Shown piece after piece: positions 25,190 through 36,311 of a DNA stretch of 64,000 nt. The notes under the pieces were generated by a model, which was given only the letters and a program-made list of their open reading frames with translations, searched no databases and was not told the origin of the DNA. The translations under genes and the position numbers were made by a program. The DNA is from Ciona intestinalis (taxonomy: Eukaryota; Chordata; Ascidiacea; Phlebobranchia; Cionidae). The stretch spans positions 62,001 through 126,000 of the forward strand of contig NW_004190447.1 of the NCBI RefSeq assembly GCF_000224145.3, read 5' to 3'. Every line of letters starts with the position of its first letter. Within the stretch, counting starts at the first letter, position 1.

Positions 25190-25749
25190 GACGAACTTTA
25201 TTTAAACTGCTACTCTTACAAACCTACTCGTACGGGCTGTTAAGAAACACTAAATTAACCAAAAAATATTTGAAAATATTGAATATGAACCAAACTGCAT
25301 GTTTCATGTAAATACTACGAACAGATTCTCAATTTCTATTTACCTCAGATTTCTCAAAAATTATTTTATGAAGCCGCTATACGATAACCAGTCATGCGTT
25401 ACATCACTTTTAGATTTTTAATTTTTCGTCCCCGGTTGTTTTGTTTTGGTCCTGTGATCGACCACACAGGGCAGGGCTGATTTAATTAGGTAAATGTAAG
25501 TTTAATTGTGTTTGTAATATTAAGTATTCTGTTACTTCTGCTACCATAGCTAATAAAAAAATCATCTATCATTGAATGGGTGCCGATAAAGCAAATTTTT
25601 AAAAATGACGAGTTCCGTCTCCCCTACCCGGGTCCCTAATAAAACTACGGGTTGATGAAGTTAAAAAGCTTTCACCAGGCTCTCTTTACGTGATATTACG
25701 TCTATGATTTTATACGGCTACGCGTTTATCTTTTGCGCAACTGTTCTCT

Positions 25750-26410
25750 GTTCAGACTATCATTAAACAATTAAGCAATGGTGACTACAGGTTGCAATAA
25801 ACTTATTCAGAAACACAACGGGAAGTCATTTGGTTGAAGCCAGACATCACGTAGTTTCAGTGAAATGATTAGAGTTTGAGCGTATAACATAATAGGCTAC
25901 ATGAAAAATAAATATCTCCCCGGAACTTTTTTAGTCGGTACGTATTTATCAGAGCTCGTATTGTAATTGTTTTGATCTACCACACATGTGCAGTAGCGTC
26001 TCGGCGCATGCGCAATAGCGCTCGGTACAAATATATCAATCGGAACGAATATATATCACGACACCGGCCCTACCTACTTGTACAATTTGTACTTACACAC
26101 TTTTCTGAACCATTTTGTCAATCTATTAAAGCTCCAAATAAATTAATTAGTTATATATATGTGTGTGTATAGTAGGGTGGGGAAAGATGTGGCACCTTTT
26201 CATTCTATTTTCTCGTCCCATTTTGTGGTAAAAAAGTAGCCTAACATTTAAAGAATTATAAAACCGTATCCCGACGACTTACATAGATCTTTTTTAATTG
26301 TTTGAAACACGATCAGGATATTTGGATATCACGTGCTAAAGGTGCTCCGTCTTCCCCCACACTATAATATATAACAGGTATCACACTATGGAACTAGTGT
26401 TAGGGTCGGA
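25750..26410. repeat. Diverged segment also present at 29290-29800
   Basis: Shares, in order, the stretches at 25795-25880 and 29310-29395, at 26065-26110 and 29515-29560, and a TIR element followed by a common tail (26375-26410 and 29765-29800). A roughly 0.5-0.65 kb segmental duplication, clearly older than the gap-edge duplications. Confidence 0.7.
26169..26367 (-). mobile_element. Family A MITE, copy 8
   Basis: Reverse orientation, well-kept ends; followed by a tail shared with the copy at 29637. Confidence 0.85.
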
Positions 26411-26760
26411 GCAATTACTAGGGCAAAATATAACTGTAGACGTACTTTTAAAATGTGACTTTTTTGTTGCTCTTAAGCGGTAATCTAGTAAGGTAAAGGC
26501 ATTTTTGCTCTCAGGAAAAACAAATTTTTAGGCTTTCGCTACTTCAACAGTAAACTATATGACCTTACTTTTCTGCTTGTAGTCAGTTCCAAAGTTAGTA
26601 TAAACCGTTTGTCAGGCCCACTTAGTAAACAGAGAATATATACAAAATTATAAAATCGTATCCCTACGACTTCAAAAGAGCTTTGTTAATTGTTAAAAAC
26701 GGCACTGGGAAATCTAGGATATAGGTTCTAACGATTTCCCATGTTACCCCAAAGTACTAA

Positions 26761-27800
26761 AGCGGAGTGAGGGAGATCGGACACTTAAGCACATGCGCTG
26801 CCAAATATTTTTAAGATCAAAATAGATGACAGTTTTTTGGTGATATCACGAATTTGTACTATCATATATTTATTAATTGACAACAATTCAAAATGGTATA
26901 TATTAAAACCTACGAGAAGTTATTTTGCGATTCGCACAACAGGTGTAATTTTGCAAAATCGAAAACCAGAAGGGTAATACGGGACAGTTAAAAACTATTG
27001 TTACAGTTGATTATTAAGAATTTATTTTTCGGAATACATGTAAATAACACAAAATAATACTGTGCGTTCGAACCATCAATTATTAAATCCTACAAATGGA
27101 TATGAACTTGTAATAACAGAATAAAAGGAATGATAACTAATAATGAAGTTTACATTTTTGCTACAAATTGGGTATTGCTACACTGTTTTTCGCACAAGCC
27201 ACTTCTCATAAATTATCTTCAAGTGCAAATGACTGAATTTCGAATACATTTTCCATGTGTTATTTTATTTTTATAACAGTATATTATTTTTTAGTTATAC
27301 CCCTGGAGGTATAAATTATTGGGTTAAAAGTAAACCTATTAAAGTTTGGCAATGAAACTTACAAATAAACTACAATACAGGGAAAGATGATAACCCCCCT
27401 GCCTATTTTCCTCATGTTTATATCTCTTTTTTTTACAAAACTAAAACTGGTTTTATTAGACTAAATCAAACAGTACGAAATATTCAAGCTTTTTGTATTA
27501 ACCTTTAAAACTAGTTTAATCCTTCACACTTGCGAACTTTAAAATTTTATCGGGTTTAGCGAGCACTCAAAATTATAGCACCTTCGCATTTTTTTACCTG
27601 TTCAGAAAATGTTGTATCAATTTACCATCTTTTTTTAAATATTTAACAACAGTAATCGCTTGACGCGGGCTTTATATAAAGTCGGAATAGTACTGTCAAA
27701 TAATTCTGTAAAATTATTTTTTGATTATTATTAAATGGGGGTCCGAAAAAATATAATAAAGTCTCGTTTGACAAAGTGACCCATCTTCCCCCACTCCGCT
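26761..27800. mobile_element. ~1.04-kb TIR element, parent-sized relative of the short MITEs
   Basis: Left end AGCGGAGTGAGGGAGATCGG and right end CATCTTCCCCCACTCCGCT are inverted repeats. The ends resemble those of the ~190-bp MITE family, but the interior is unrelated to it. No long reading frame, so non-autonomous. A second copy begins at 62947 and the 3' third recurs at 35009-35329. Confidence 0.75.
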
Positions 27801-28259
27801 ATATATTTCAACTTTGTTTTTATCAAACAGGATTTCTTCGAAAGGAATTCCAACGGGAGTCGGATAACTTAACCTACGGTTGAACTATAACTATTGAACT
27901 AATATCGACACGGATAAAAGGTATTAATAATTTTCTATCTGTTAAAAAACATCAAACAAATAAATGCATCGTGGTTTATTTATGTTGACAACCATATTTT
28001 GCATTTGCGGGATCTTCTAATAATCAGGGGGGTATAGTTAAACCTTTCAGCCACAATATCATCGTTCAATTCTTGCAACAAGTCTTCAACTGAAACGATA
28101 AAAAACGATTAAAATATGTCTAACTGACGTCACATTTTTTATCCAAACGATTTGGAAAAATTTTGAATCAGTATTGAAACAAAAATATTTATTAGAGTCA
28201 GGGAATGAATGCTTACCAGTTTAAGGCTTTGGTTGATTATATTTTCTCCAAGTGCTCCA
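27481..28259. repeat. ~780-bp block duplicated at 35009-35783
   Basis: Nearly identical to 35009-35783. It starts inside a ~1-kb transposon, crosses peptide exon 2 and ends in peptide exon 1 beside a 50-N gap. In the second place it lies downstream of the last visible P450 exon. Confidence 0.85.
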
Positions 28260-28599
28260 TTATTCAGCACAACACATATTGTCNNNNNNNNNNNNNNNNN
28301 NNNNNNNNNNNNNNNNNNNNNNNNNNNNNNNNNGGCGCGCTAACCACTATGCCACGGCGCCGGACATATATATATATTTTTTGTATGTATTTGTACAAAA
28401 ATTTAAACGATTAAAAAAAATTTGAATCAGTATTGAAACAAACTTATTTTATTAGAGTAGGAAATGGTTGCTTACCAATTTGAGGCTTTGCTTGACTATA
28501 TCTCCAATCGGTCCAACTTTTCGCACAACACATATTGTTAGATGTGCTAATAACAAGGAGTCCGATGACAAGCATGAGGTGAAGCGCTGACTTATTCAT
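27980..28599 (-). CDS. Small secreted peptide precursor, gene P1 (hypothetical)
   Basis: Not recognised. Coding exon 1 (28599-28476, 41 codons plus 1 base) begins MNKSALHLMLVIGLLVISTS, a clear signal peptide, then NNMCCAKSWTDWRYSQAKPQ. Its GT donor is in phase with an exon at 28089-27980 that reads EDLLQELNDDIVAERF, then LIIRRSRKCKIWLST and a stop, giving a predicted 77 residues. The pattern (signal, short Trp/Cys-rich core, acidic stretch, RR then KCK) resembles secreted peptide precursors; mature boundaries and function are unknown. The ATG directly follows a CTGCAG acceptor, and a GTGAGT donor lies ~55 bases upstream, so there is a 5' UTR exon (a stop follows its only ATG). The downstream exon lies in a block nearly identical to the P2 locus and beyond the gap 28284-28333, so the exon pairing is uncertain. 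Confidence 0.55.
28205..28283 (-). pseudogene. Gap-truncated copy of peptide coding exon 1
   Basis: Matches the P2 exon 1 (35751-35830) almost base for base, including the TAA just before the GTAAGC donor, then ends at the 50-N gap. It sits between P1 exon 1 and the nearest exon 2. It is probably P2 sequence placed twice. Confidence 0.6.
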
Positions 28600-29636
28600 C
28601 TGCAGAAACAAATATTTAATACAAGACACAACTGAAACAAACCAACCACTCACTTTGCCTTCTTAATAAAGAAATGATTTCATACCCGAACTTGGTGGTT
28701 ATATTGCAAACTTGAAGCGGTTTCGCTTTAGTAAAGAAAAAAAGTTTTGTAGTTTCTTCGAAGAGGTTCAAGCTCTCTGTTGTAACGAACCTGCGCTAGA
28801 CTACTGGCTTAAACTTTCGCAAAAGCTGATGGCAAATCAGGAAGATACAGTTTCATTACCAGTGGCATAAGCACGGCTGATAGAGGACTGCCTATGCGTT
28901 CTCTCTACACAATCAAGGTTGCGCCTCGAAATGCCTCAGCCGCTCATGTAACAGGCAATTAAGTCGCATATTTGATAATCACTCATAGAAGGAATGTGGA
29001 GTAACACTAAATGAGTTAAACCGCGTGAATAAAACCCAGACCTTTCTATAAACACAATAAAACTTATACAAAACGGAAAAGAGCAGCAAGTGCTTAACAA
29101 ACCAAGTACTTCCCAACAATGTTTGTATTTATTGCTTGCAAGTGAACGGGGAAGGCAAGCACACTCGAAAAGATAATAAATTAGAAACAAATGGCTGGTT
29201 TATTACACCAGTCCTTGAGCAAAACAACAAAAGTTCATCAGTACTCATCTGTCTTAAACGACTGAGTATAGATTGTCGCCAAAGCAATTGAGCAATGCTG
29301 ACTGCAGGATGCAATAAGTTTATTCAGAAACACAACGGGAAGTTATTTGATTGAAGCCAGACATCACGTAGTTTCAGTGAAATGAGTAGAGTTTGAACAA
29401 AGTTGTTTTAATACAAGAAGACTTGGCGTATCTCATTAGAATCCACAACCACAAACTACGGTCAAAAATCATTTAGTATTTTGCTGATTATAGATTTTAC
29501 AGTTCAACGCACGGCCCTGCGTACTTGTACAATTTGTATTTACACACTTTTCCGAAATATTTTGCCCATCTGTTAAAACTTCAAAGCCTTTTATTCTTGC
29601 GTGACGAGGCAACATCGGACATTATTACATCTGTTA

Positions 29637-29760
29637 CAAGGGCGGAGGAAGATGGGACACCTTTTAACTGTATTTTCTCGTCCCAGTTAGTATATAGTAA
29701 ACAAAGTACATTCTAAAAATTATAAAACTATATCTTCACGAATTCCATATATCGTTGTTA
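29637..29760 (-). mobile_element. Family A MITE, truncated copy 9
   Basis: Only the left two-thirds remains, ending at the shared tail (29765-29800) of the older segmental duplication. Confidence 0.7.
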
Positions 29761-30745
29761 ACAGGTATCACACTATAAAACTAGTGTCAGGGTCGGAGCA
29801 ATTGCCGTTAATTATTCTTCCAGAACACACACGCCCACAATAACAGAACCATCACTCAGTCCCGCATTAATACCAATACCTGAATGAGTAAATGTAACAA
29901 ACTTTATCCTTGCACGGCCGGAAAACGACAGTGGTTAAACACTAGTGTTGCCGTTTCATGTTTCATACACCCCGTATCTGCATTTTTCCACACAATGTTT
30001 TTATTTATTGCTTATAAATGTGCGTGAAAGGCAAGCACACCCGGGACACATGGTTTTTGATGCAAGCGCCTAAACCACTGTTCCACGGCGCCGGACCACT
30101 CGAAAAGATAAGAAATTAGAAATAAATGGCTGGTTTATTACACCAGTCCTTGAGCAAAACAACTTTGTTCATCAGTACTCATCTGTGAGAAACGACTGAG
30201 TGATTTTCATTTAATAACTTCCCCTTATGTTTCTGACTAAAGGCATTGCTGCAACACAGTAAGTATTGCTGAACTGCAACAAGTGTCTGATGTTTAAATT
30301 TGCTGGTTATAATTATTCCCACAAAAACATATAAGCAACATAATAAGATGCTCATGTTTGGATGTTTTTAACAGAAAAATTTAACAACAACTATTGCATG
30401 CAGGTTACTATACAAAGGATATAAATACACCAAAATAATATTTTCATTCTTGTTTGCAAAATTACGGAAAGTAGTCTTCTTTTATAAGGTAGAGCTTGGG
30501 TGTTAGTTTACTGGTTGTTGCAATTAAAAATGCAAACTGCTGCTTAGACTGTAAAGTTACAATAAGTTTGTCTTTTTGGTTATAAGGAGTCCCGTCTTCC
30601 CCCAAATATATTGGGCAACATGTGCTTAAGAGTCCCATCTTACCCCACCACACTATACAACGAAATATTGTCTAAGCAAATGGGGGCTTACTTTGTTATT
30701 GTTTGTAGCAAACTTTAAACGTCAGCTATGATATATATGTATATA

Positions 30746-30938
30746 TAGTGGGGTGGGGGAAGACGGGACACCTTTAGCACATAACATTCAGATATCCTGA
30801 TCGTGTTTTAAACAATTAACAACGGTCTATGAGAGTCATGAGGACTTAGTTTTATATTTCTTTGAATGTTCTTTGTTTACTATTAAATGGGACGAGAAAA
30901 TAGAGTTAAAAAGTGTCCCAACTTCCCCCATCCTACTG
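30746..30938 (+). mobile_element. Family A MITE, copy 10
   Basis: Near-intact TIRs, upstream of the P450. Confidence 0.85.
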
Positions 30939-31293
30939 AATAATTGCATTTGCTATTCCTAATGATATAAACTATAAGACGAGAGAGCTCTACAAATCAT
31001 TGCGTGCCAATGTGCGAGAATTATCTCACGGCCGGAACACGAACTTTTACAAAAATAGAATTTCGGAAACACAGATCCATTCTTAGCAGATCATGACGTA
31101 CCAATGCGCAAACAATTAGTAAATTGAAAGTGGATCAAAATATCGTCACGTCCTGTGACGTCAAACTTTATCTTTTGTTTCTGAATTCGGATGTCGGGTT
31201 CAAAGAAGAAGCCGCAGTGTGTAGGAATGCTATGCAGCGATAAGCAGCTCTGTTGTAGATAGGCACATCGAGACCCCAGCATTAAAACTGAGC

Positions 31294-34200
31294 ATGTTTT
31301 GTTCAATATTTGAGTGGTTGACCTCTGCGGGCATCATTACAAGTTTAATCGGGACTTTTACTTTTGTTGTACTCGTATATTATTACTGGTGGAAGCCGCC
31401 ACATCCAAGATACCCACCGGGGGTTAGAGGGGTACCCATTTTGGGGGCGATACCTTTATTATCCCCTTTTCCACACCGAGTGTTGTTAAATTGGTCAAAG
31501 AAATATGGAGCCATCTTTTCCGCAAGATTTGGCCGATCCGATGCAGTTGTTCTCAATGATTATACTTCCGTTTACCAGGTATTCAGCCGAAATAGCTTAA
31601 GTTATACGATTCGTTTGTTATATAAACGTGCAGCATTGTATAAGGTTGTAGAACACAAAGTAATTTGTCACGATTCGTCTTTTTTAATCACGCGATTATA
31701 TTTACGGATCAGTAGTTAATCACGTTTTTATTAATCGTTCGCGTAATTCAAATATTCTTTTCAGGCTTTTGTCGAAAACTATGTAAGTTTCCAATCTCGA
31801 CCTGACGTACAGGTAGTGAATGAGTATACGTCTGGATTTGGGTTCGCATTCTCTAAAGGTCAATATTGCCTTGATGTTAAAAAGTTTAGCGCACAAGCAA
31901 TAAGAAGGTATGTTTATACCTTAACATGGGTTCAAGGGTCATTGCTGCTACCATTAGGGTTTGTGTCCTTGGGGAAGACACTTTACGGCAAATACTCAAG
32001 CCTAGTGGTCTTTAATTGGTTATTCAAATTATCAGCTAAATATAAAACAAATAAAAAATCCTTTACAAAGTAATATACATGCTAACTCGTAAGCTGACAC
32101 GAGGTGTATGAAACAAAACACCCGTTTTAAAACGACTGTCGTTTTCCGGCCACACGAGAATAGAGAAAATTACGTTTATTCATTCATCCGTGAATTACTC
32201 TTTTTTATTTGCAGGGTATTGCGACGCTTTTTTTCCAATAAAATGTAAATACGTTTTTAACCGTAAAGTGTTTTAACGACTCTCTTTTAATCGCGTATAG
32301 GCCTATATATCCTGTCTCTATTATATTACCGCGGTTATTATTATTACTTTAGCATTGGAATCGTGCAGATTGAGAAATGGGTGCAAGAGGTGGCTGAAGG
32401 AACTGTGAAACAACTGGGCGAATTCGAGGGCAATGCTATTGATGTTAAGGTTTGGAGAAACATGCTACATTTGCTATTTATGTTTGCTATTTAATATTTA
32501 TTAAGGTTTCGAGAAACATGCTACATTTGTTATTTATGTTTGCTATTTAATATTTATGTCTGACGTCGAGGCATACAATGGTTAGCGCGCCTGGGTCTAT
32601 ATATATACCGACTCTAGCCTATATGGGAGTCTCGAATTCGACGCTTCAGCACTGTTGTGTGCATATTTCCTTGTCAAAGAAATATAAACTCCAAATTCTC
32701 AAACTAAGAGGTTTTCTATGTTTAAAATTTTTATTGTCTGCCTTACAAAAAATCACTGTAAGCTACCACGTTGTAGGAAACAAAAAACAGCCCTGCCAAG
32801 GTAGGATTAATGTGAAATATTTATTTAGACATGCATTGGACGAAAGGTGGCTGACGTCATGACCATGCTTTTGTTTGGGAGATTCTTTGGGACAAAAGAC
32901 CAACATTATGAACAATTTCTTAAAGATTGCTTTGATAAGTAAGCACATGGTTGAGAGTCAAAATAAAGAAGCCAATAACTTTGCCAGTTTTAGGTCAATT
33001 TAAATACCATTGCATTCATAGCAATCTAGGTTTAAGTGACTAATATAATATAATAAAATTACCAACGAGTCGTGGTGTTATGGTTATATAGTACGGTGGG
33101 GGAAGATGGAACACCTTTTTGATATTTTCTCGTCTCATTTGGTGGTAAACAAAGAAAATTCAACTAATTATAAAACCGTATCCTCACAACTCCCATAGAT
33201 CGTTGATATTTGTTTCAAACACGATCAGGATATTTGGATATTGTGTGCTAAAGGTGTCCCGTCTTCCTCCACTTCACTATATAACTGTGAAAATATTCTT
33301 TGTTTATTACCAAAATCGGTGATGAAAGAGAAAAAAAACATTGACCGTTTTGTCCTGACGCATTATATATCAAACGGTACAGTCCTGTATTTGGTGTGTA
33401 GCATATTATTTACCATTACCTGTAATAGTTCTTTTTTCTACAGCGTCACAGATCCGGCAATCTACTCTCAAGTAAATGCATTGATGTTCGTACCATTATT
33501 ACGTCACATACCATGGTTCGGGAATGCGTTGTCAGTTCATCAGAACATTCACTTCAGATTAAAAGGTATAAGTTGCATTATTGCTTGTTTATTTGATTTC
33601 GTAAAAAAAGCATTTAGAAAATACTTACTGGTACTCAGCCATTATGATTTACAATTAACCAAATCGCACTGTTACGCTTCGGTGACAACGCATTTGTATA
33701 AAACCCTAACCAAAGCAAAACATATAGTAGGGTGGGGGAAGATGGGACACCTTTGGCACTTGATATTCAAATATTCTAATCGTTTTAAGCAATTAACAAC
33801 GACTTATAAAAGTCGTTAGGATACGGTTTTATATTTCTTTTGTTTACTAGCAAACGCGACGAGGAAATAGAATAAAAAGGTGTCCTATTTTCTTCCATCC
33901 TACTATTCCCAGAGGCCTAGAGATTTATTTAATAAAAACGGAGATATAGCTGCTTAAGGTGGCTGTACACAGTATTCGGCATGCGAATTCTCTTGCGAAG
34001 TTGTGTATGCAAACCCATTACCCAGTTCCGCATGTGGCAGCGAAATCCGGACAAAACAGACAAAACGGACCAATTCCGGATACTGTGTACAGCCACCTTT
34101 ACCCGTCTGCTGTTTCATATATTTACTTAGTGTGACGTTATACACTATAAATTTAAAACTACGTCATCAAAACAATACATCCCCGCAGTTGTCAAAACGA

Positions 34201-34773
34201 GCGCAGACCGATTTCTCACCGGTCTGCAGACATAAGTGACAGATACCAGGTGCCAGCAATGCGTCAATTAAGCCCGGAATAAACGCGAGCCAATAACTAA
34301 AATACATCTGACTGGTTTGCAGACATCCCGGTTTATCAGTCTGTATTTTAAAAAACTATGACAACCGCTTGGACCATCACCAACAGGCTTCTCTATACGC
34401 TTATAGTAGGGTGAGGAAAGATAAGACACCTTTTCAATCTATTTTTTCGTCGCATTTAGTGGTAAACAAAGAAGATTCAAATAAAAACCGTAGCTTTACG
34501 GCTTTCAAAGCCCGTTGTTAATTGTTTAAAACAGGATCAAGATATTTGAATATTATTGCTAAAGGCGTCCCCTATTTCCCCATCCTACTATATAATTATA
34601 TTTTACCCACTTTATAGTAGAAAGTTAATATTACATTATATGTTGCTAAAGATTTTTGCCGGAAAGAAATTGAAGAACATAAGAAGACTCTTAATGTGAA
34701 TGAACCCCGAGATTATGTTGATGCTTTTCTTATTGAGATGAGAAATCATTCTCCTCGTGATTCTTGGTTTCAT
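31294..34773 (+). CDS. Cytochrome P450, CYP2-like, 5' six exons only
   Basis: Microsomal heme monooxygenase by family. Exons: 31294-31578, 31765-31907, 32353-32449, 32829-32938, 33444-33565, 34652-34773; all phases agree and total 293 codons against about 490 for a full CYP2. The N-terminal anchor (FTFVVLVYYYWW) is followed by the Pro-rich hinge YPPGVRGVPILG, then NWSKKYGAIFSARFG, VADVMTMLLFGRFFG, IPWFGNALSVHQNI and NEPRDYVDAFLIEM, in CYP2 order. The start is the Met before the anchor. Oddity: the C-helix WxxxR is replaced in GQYCLDVKKF. The I-helix, ExxR and Cys-heme loop are not found downstream. Instead come the duplicated peptide-gene block (35009 on) and the 500-N gap. Exon 4 could instead start at 32847, also in phase. 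Confidence 0.88.
31935..32190 (+). mobile_element. Family S SINE, 5'-truncated, in P450 intron 2
   Basis: Begins at GGTTCAAGGGTCATTGCTGC, 28 bases past the exon 2 donor. Confidence 0.75.
33088..33280 (-). mobile_element. Family A MITE, copy 11
   Basis: Reverse orientation, P450 intron 4. Confidence 0.85.
33724..33905 (+). mobile_element. Family A MITE, copy 12
   Basis: P450 intron 5, TA-flanked, both ends kept. Confidence 0.85.
33957..34098 (+). mobile_element. 142-bp PIF/Harbinger-like MITE, second copy
   Basis: AGGTGGCTGTACACAGTATT at the left, inverse at the right, TTA on each side; interior is the reverse complement of the 18921 copy. Lies in a P450 intron. Confidence 0.8.
34402..34591 (-). 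mobile_element. Family A MITE, copy 13
   Basis: P450 intron 5, reverse orientation, about 500 bases from copy 12. Confidence 0.85.
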
Positions 34774-35008
34774 GTAAGTTTTTTCAACACAAGCTTTTGT
34801 CGTTGTACAACAGAAGTCTTATATACATGATACACCATTACAAATTACAAAACTCATAACATCTTTTGGTCACATTTGATGCAATAAAGAACACAGCTAT
34901 GTGTTAAAGTAGCCAGATGTCCGATACATCTATAATTAATTTATTAATCAAAGTACACACAATCTTTGTGAGGATCTTACTCAACCCACTGACCCGCCTT
35001 ACCACAAT

Positions 35009-35783
35009 ATTCAAGCTTTTTGTATTAACCTTTAAAACTAGTTTAATCCTTCACACTTGCGAACTTTAAAATTTTATCGGGTTTAGCGAGCACTCAAAAT
35101 TATAGCACCTTCGCATTTTTTTACCTGTTCAGAAAATGTTGTATCAATTTACCATCTTTTTTTTAAATATTTAACAACAGTAATCGCTTGACGCGGGCTT
35201 TATATAAAGTCGGAATAGTACTGTCAAATAATTCTGTAAAATTATTTTTTGATTATTATTAAATGGGGGTCCGATAAAAATATAATAAAGTCTCGTTTGA
35301 CAAAGTGACCCATCTTCCCCCACTCCGCTATATATTTCAACTTTGTTTTTATCAAACAGGATTTCTTCGAAAGGAATTCCAACGGGAGTCGGATAACTTA
35401 ACCTACGGTTGAACTATAACTGTTGAACTAATATCGACACGGATAAAAGGTATTAATAATTTTCTATCTGTTAAAAAACATCAAACAAATAAATGCATCG
35501 TGGTTTATTTATGTTGACAACCATATTTTGCATTTGCGGGATCTTCTAATAATCAGGGGGGTATCGTTAAACCTTTCAGCCACAATATCATCGTTCAATT
35601 CTTGCAACAAGTCTTCAACTGAAACGATAAAAACCGATTAAAATATGTCTAACTGACGTCACATTTTTTATCCAAACGATTTGGAAAAATTTTGAATCAG
35701 TATTGAAACAAAAATATTTTATTAGAGTCAGGGAATGAATGCTTACCAGTTTAAGGCTTTGGTTGATTATATTTTCTCCAAGT
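35009..35783. repeat. Second copy of the 27481-28259 block
   Basis: Its left edge begins mid-transposon (only the 3' part of the ~1-kb TIR element is present, ending near 35329). That is more like a contig or duplication breakpoint than a transposition. Confidence 0.85.
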
Positions 35784-35873
35784 GCTCCATTTTTTCGCAC
35801 AACACATATTGTTAGATGTGCTAATAACAAGGAGTCCGACGACAAGCATGAGGTGAAGCGCTGACTTATTCAT
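35509..35873 (-). CDS. Small secreted peptide precursor, paralogue P2, stop at exon end
   Basis: Exon 1 (35873-35751) reads MNKSALHLMLVVGLLVIST, then NNMCCAKKWSTWRKYNQPKP and TAA. The stop takes the place of the CAA codon of P1, three bases before the shared splice donor. The product is therefore a 40-residue secreted peptide (about 16-20 residues after signal cleavage: basic, two adjacent Cys, two Trp). Exon 2 (35618-35509) is still intact as an open frame but would be untranslated. Either P2 is a decaying paralogue or it makes a shorter peptide. Upstream are a 5' UTR exon with a GTGAGT donor and a TATA box. Confidence 0.5.
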
Positions 35874-35972
35874 CTGCAGAAACAAATATTTATTACAAGA
35901 CACAACTAAAACAAACCAACCACTCACTTTGCCTTCTTGATAAAGAAATGATTTCATACCCGAACTTGCTGG

Positions 35973-35980
35973 CTATATAA
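35973..35980 (-). promoter_or_regulatory. TATA box of peptide gene P2
   Basis: TTATATAG on the minus strand, about 20-30 bases before the conserved 5' UTR exon of P2. The same position upstream of P1 (about 28699-28706) has the weaker AATATAAC. Sequence similarity between the loci continues upstream to about 28910 and 36225. Confidence 0.45.
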
Positions 35981-36311
35981 TGCAAACGTGGATCGATTTC
36001 TCAAAACGCTTTGGTAAAGAAAAAAGTTTTGTAGTTTCCCCGAAGAGGCTTAGGTACTCTATTGCAACGAAACAGCGCTAGTACAGGCTTCAACTTTTGC
36101 AAAAATTGACGGCAAATCAATGAATATACTGTTTCATTAACAGTGACAAAGGCACGACTGATAGAGGACTGCCTATGCGTTCTCTCTTCAAATGCATCGC
36201 TGCAACACAGTAAGTATTGCTTCACATTTTTTTCGAAACGAATATTTTTCTTAAATATACAAGAGTAATCAGCTTTGATGCAGGCTTTATCAAGTCGCAT
36301 AATAACACTGT

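Larger units (their letters stand above)
25190..26760. other. Non-coding region upstream of SF3B3
   Basis: No gene supported. It should hold the SF3B3 promoter; no TATA box near the start was evident. The rest is repeat fragments, including a TIR element at 26169-26367 and a reverse-oriented fragment of the same family at about 26625-26758. Confidence 0.6.
28880..31290. other. Non-coding region between peptide gene P1 and the P450
   Basis: No gene supported. Contains the older segmental duplication (29290-29800), a truncated reverse TIR element (29637-29760), a minus-strand SINE fragment (29880-29985), a SINE head at about 30065-30100 and a TIR element at 30746-30938. The P450 promoter should lie at its right end; nothing diagnostic seen. 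Confidence 0.5.
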
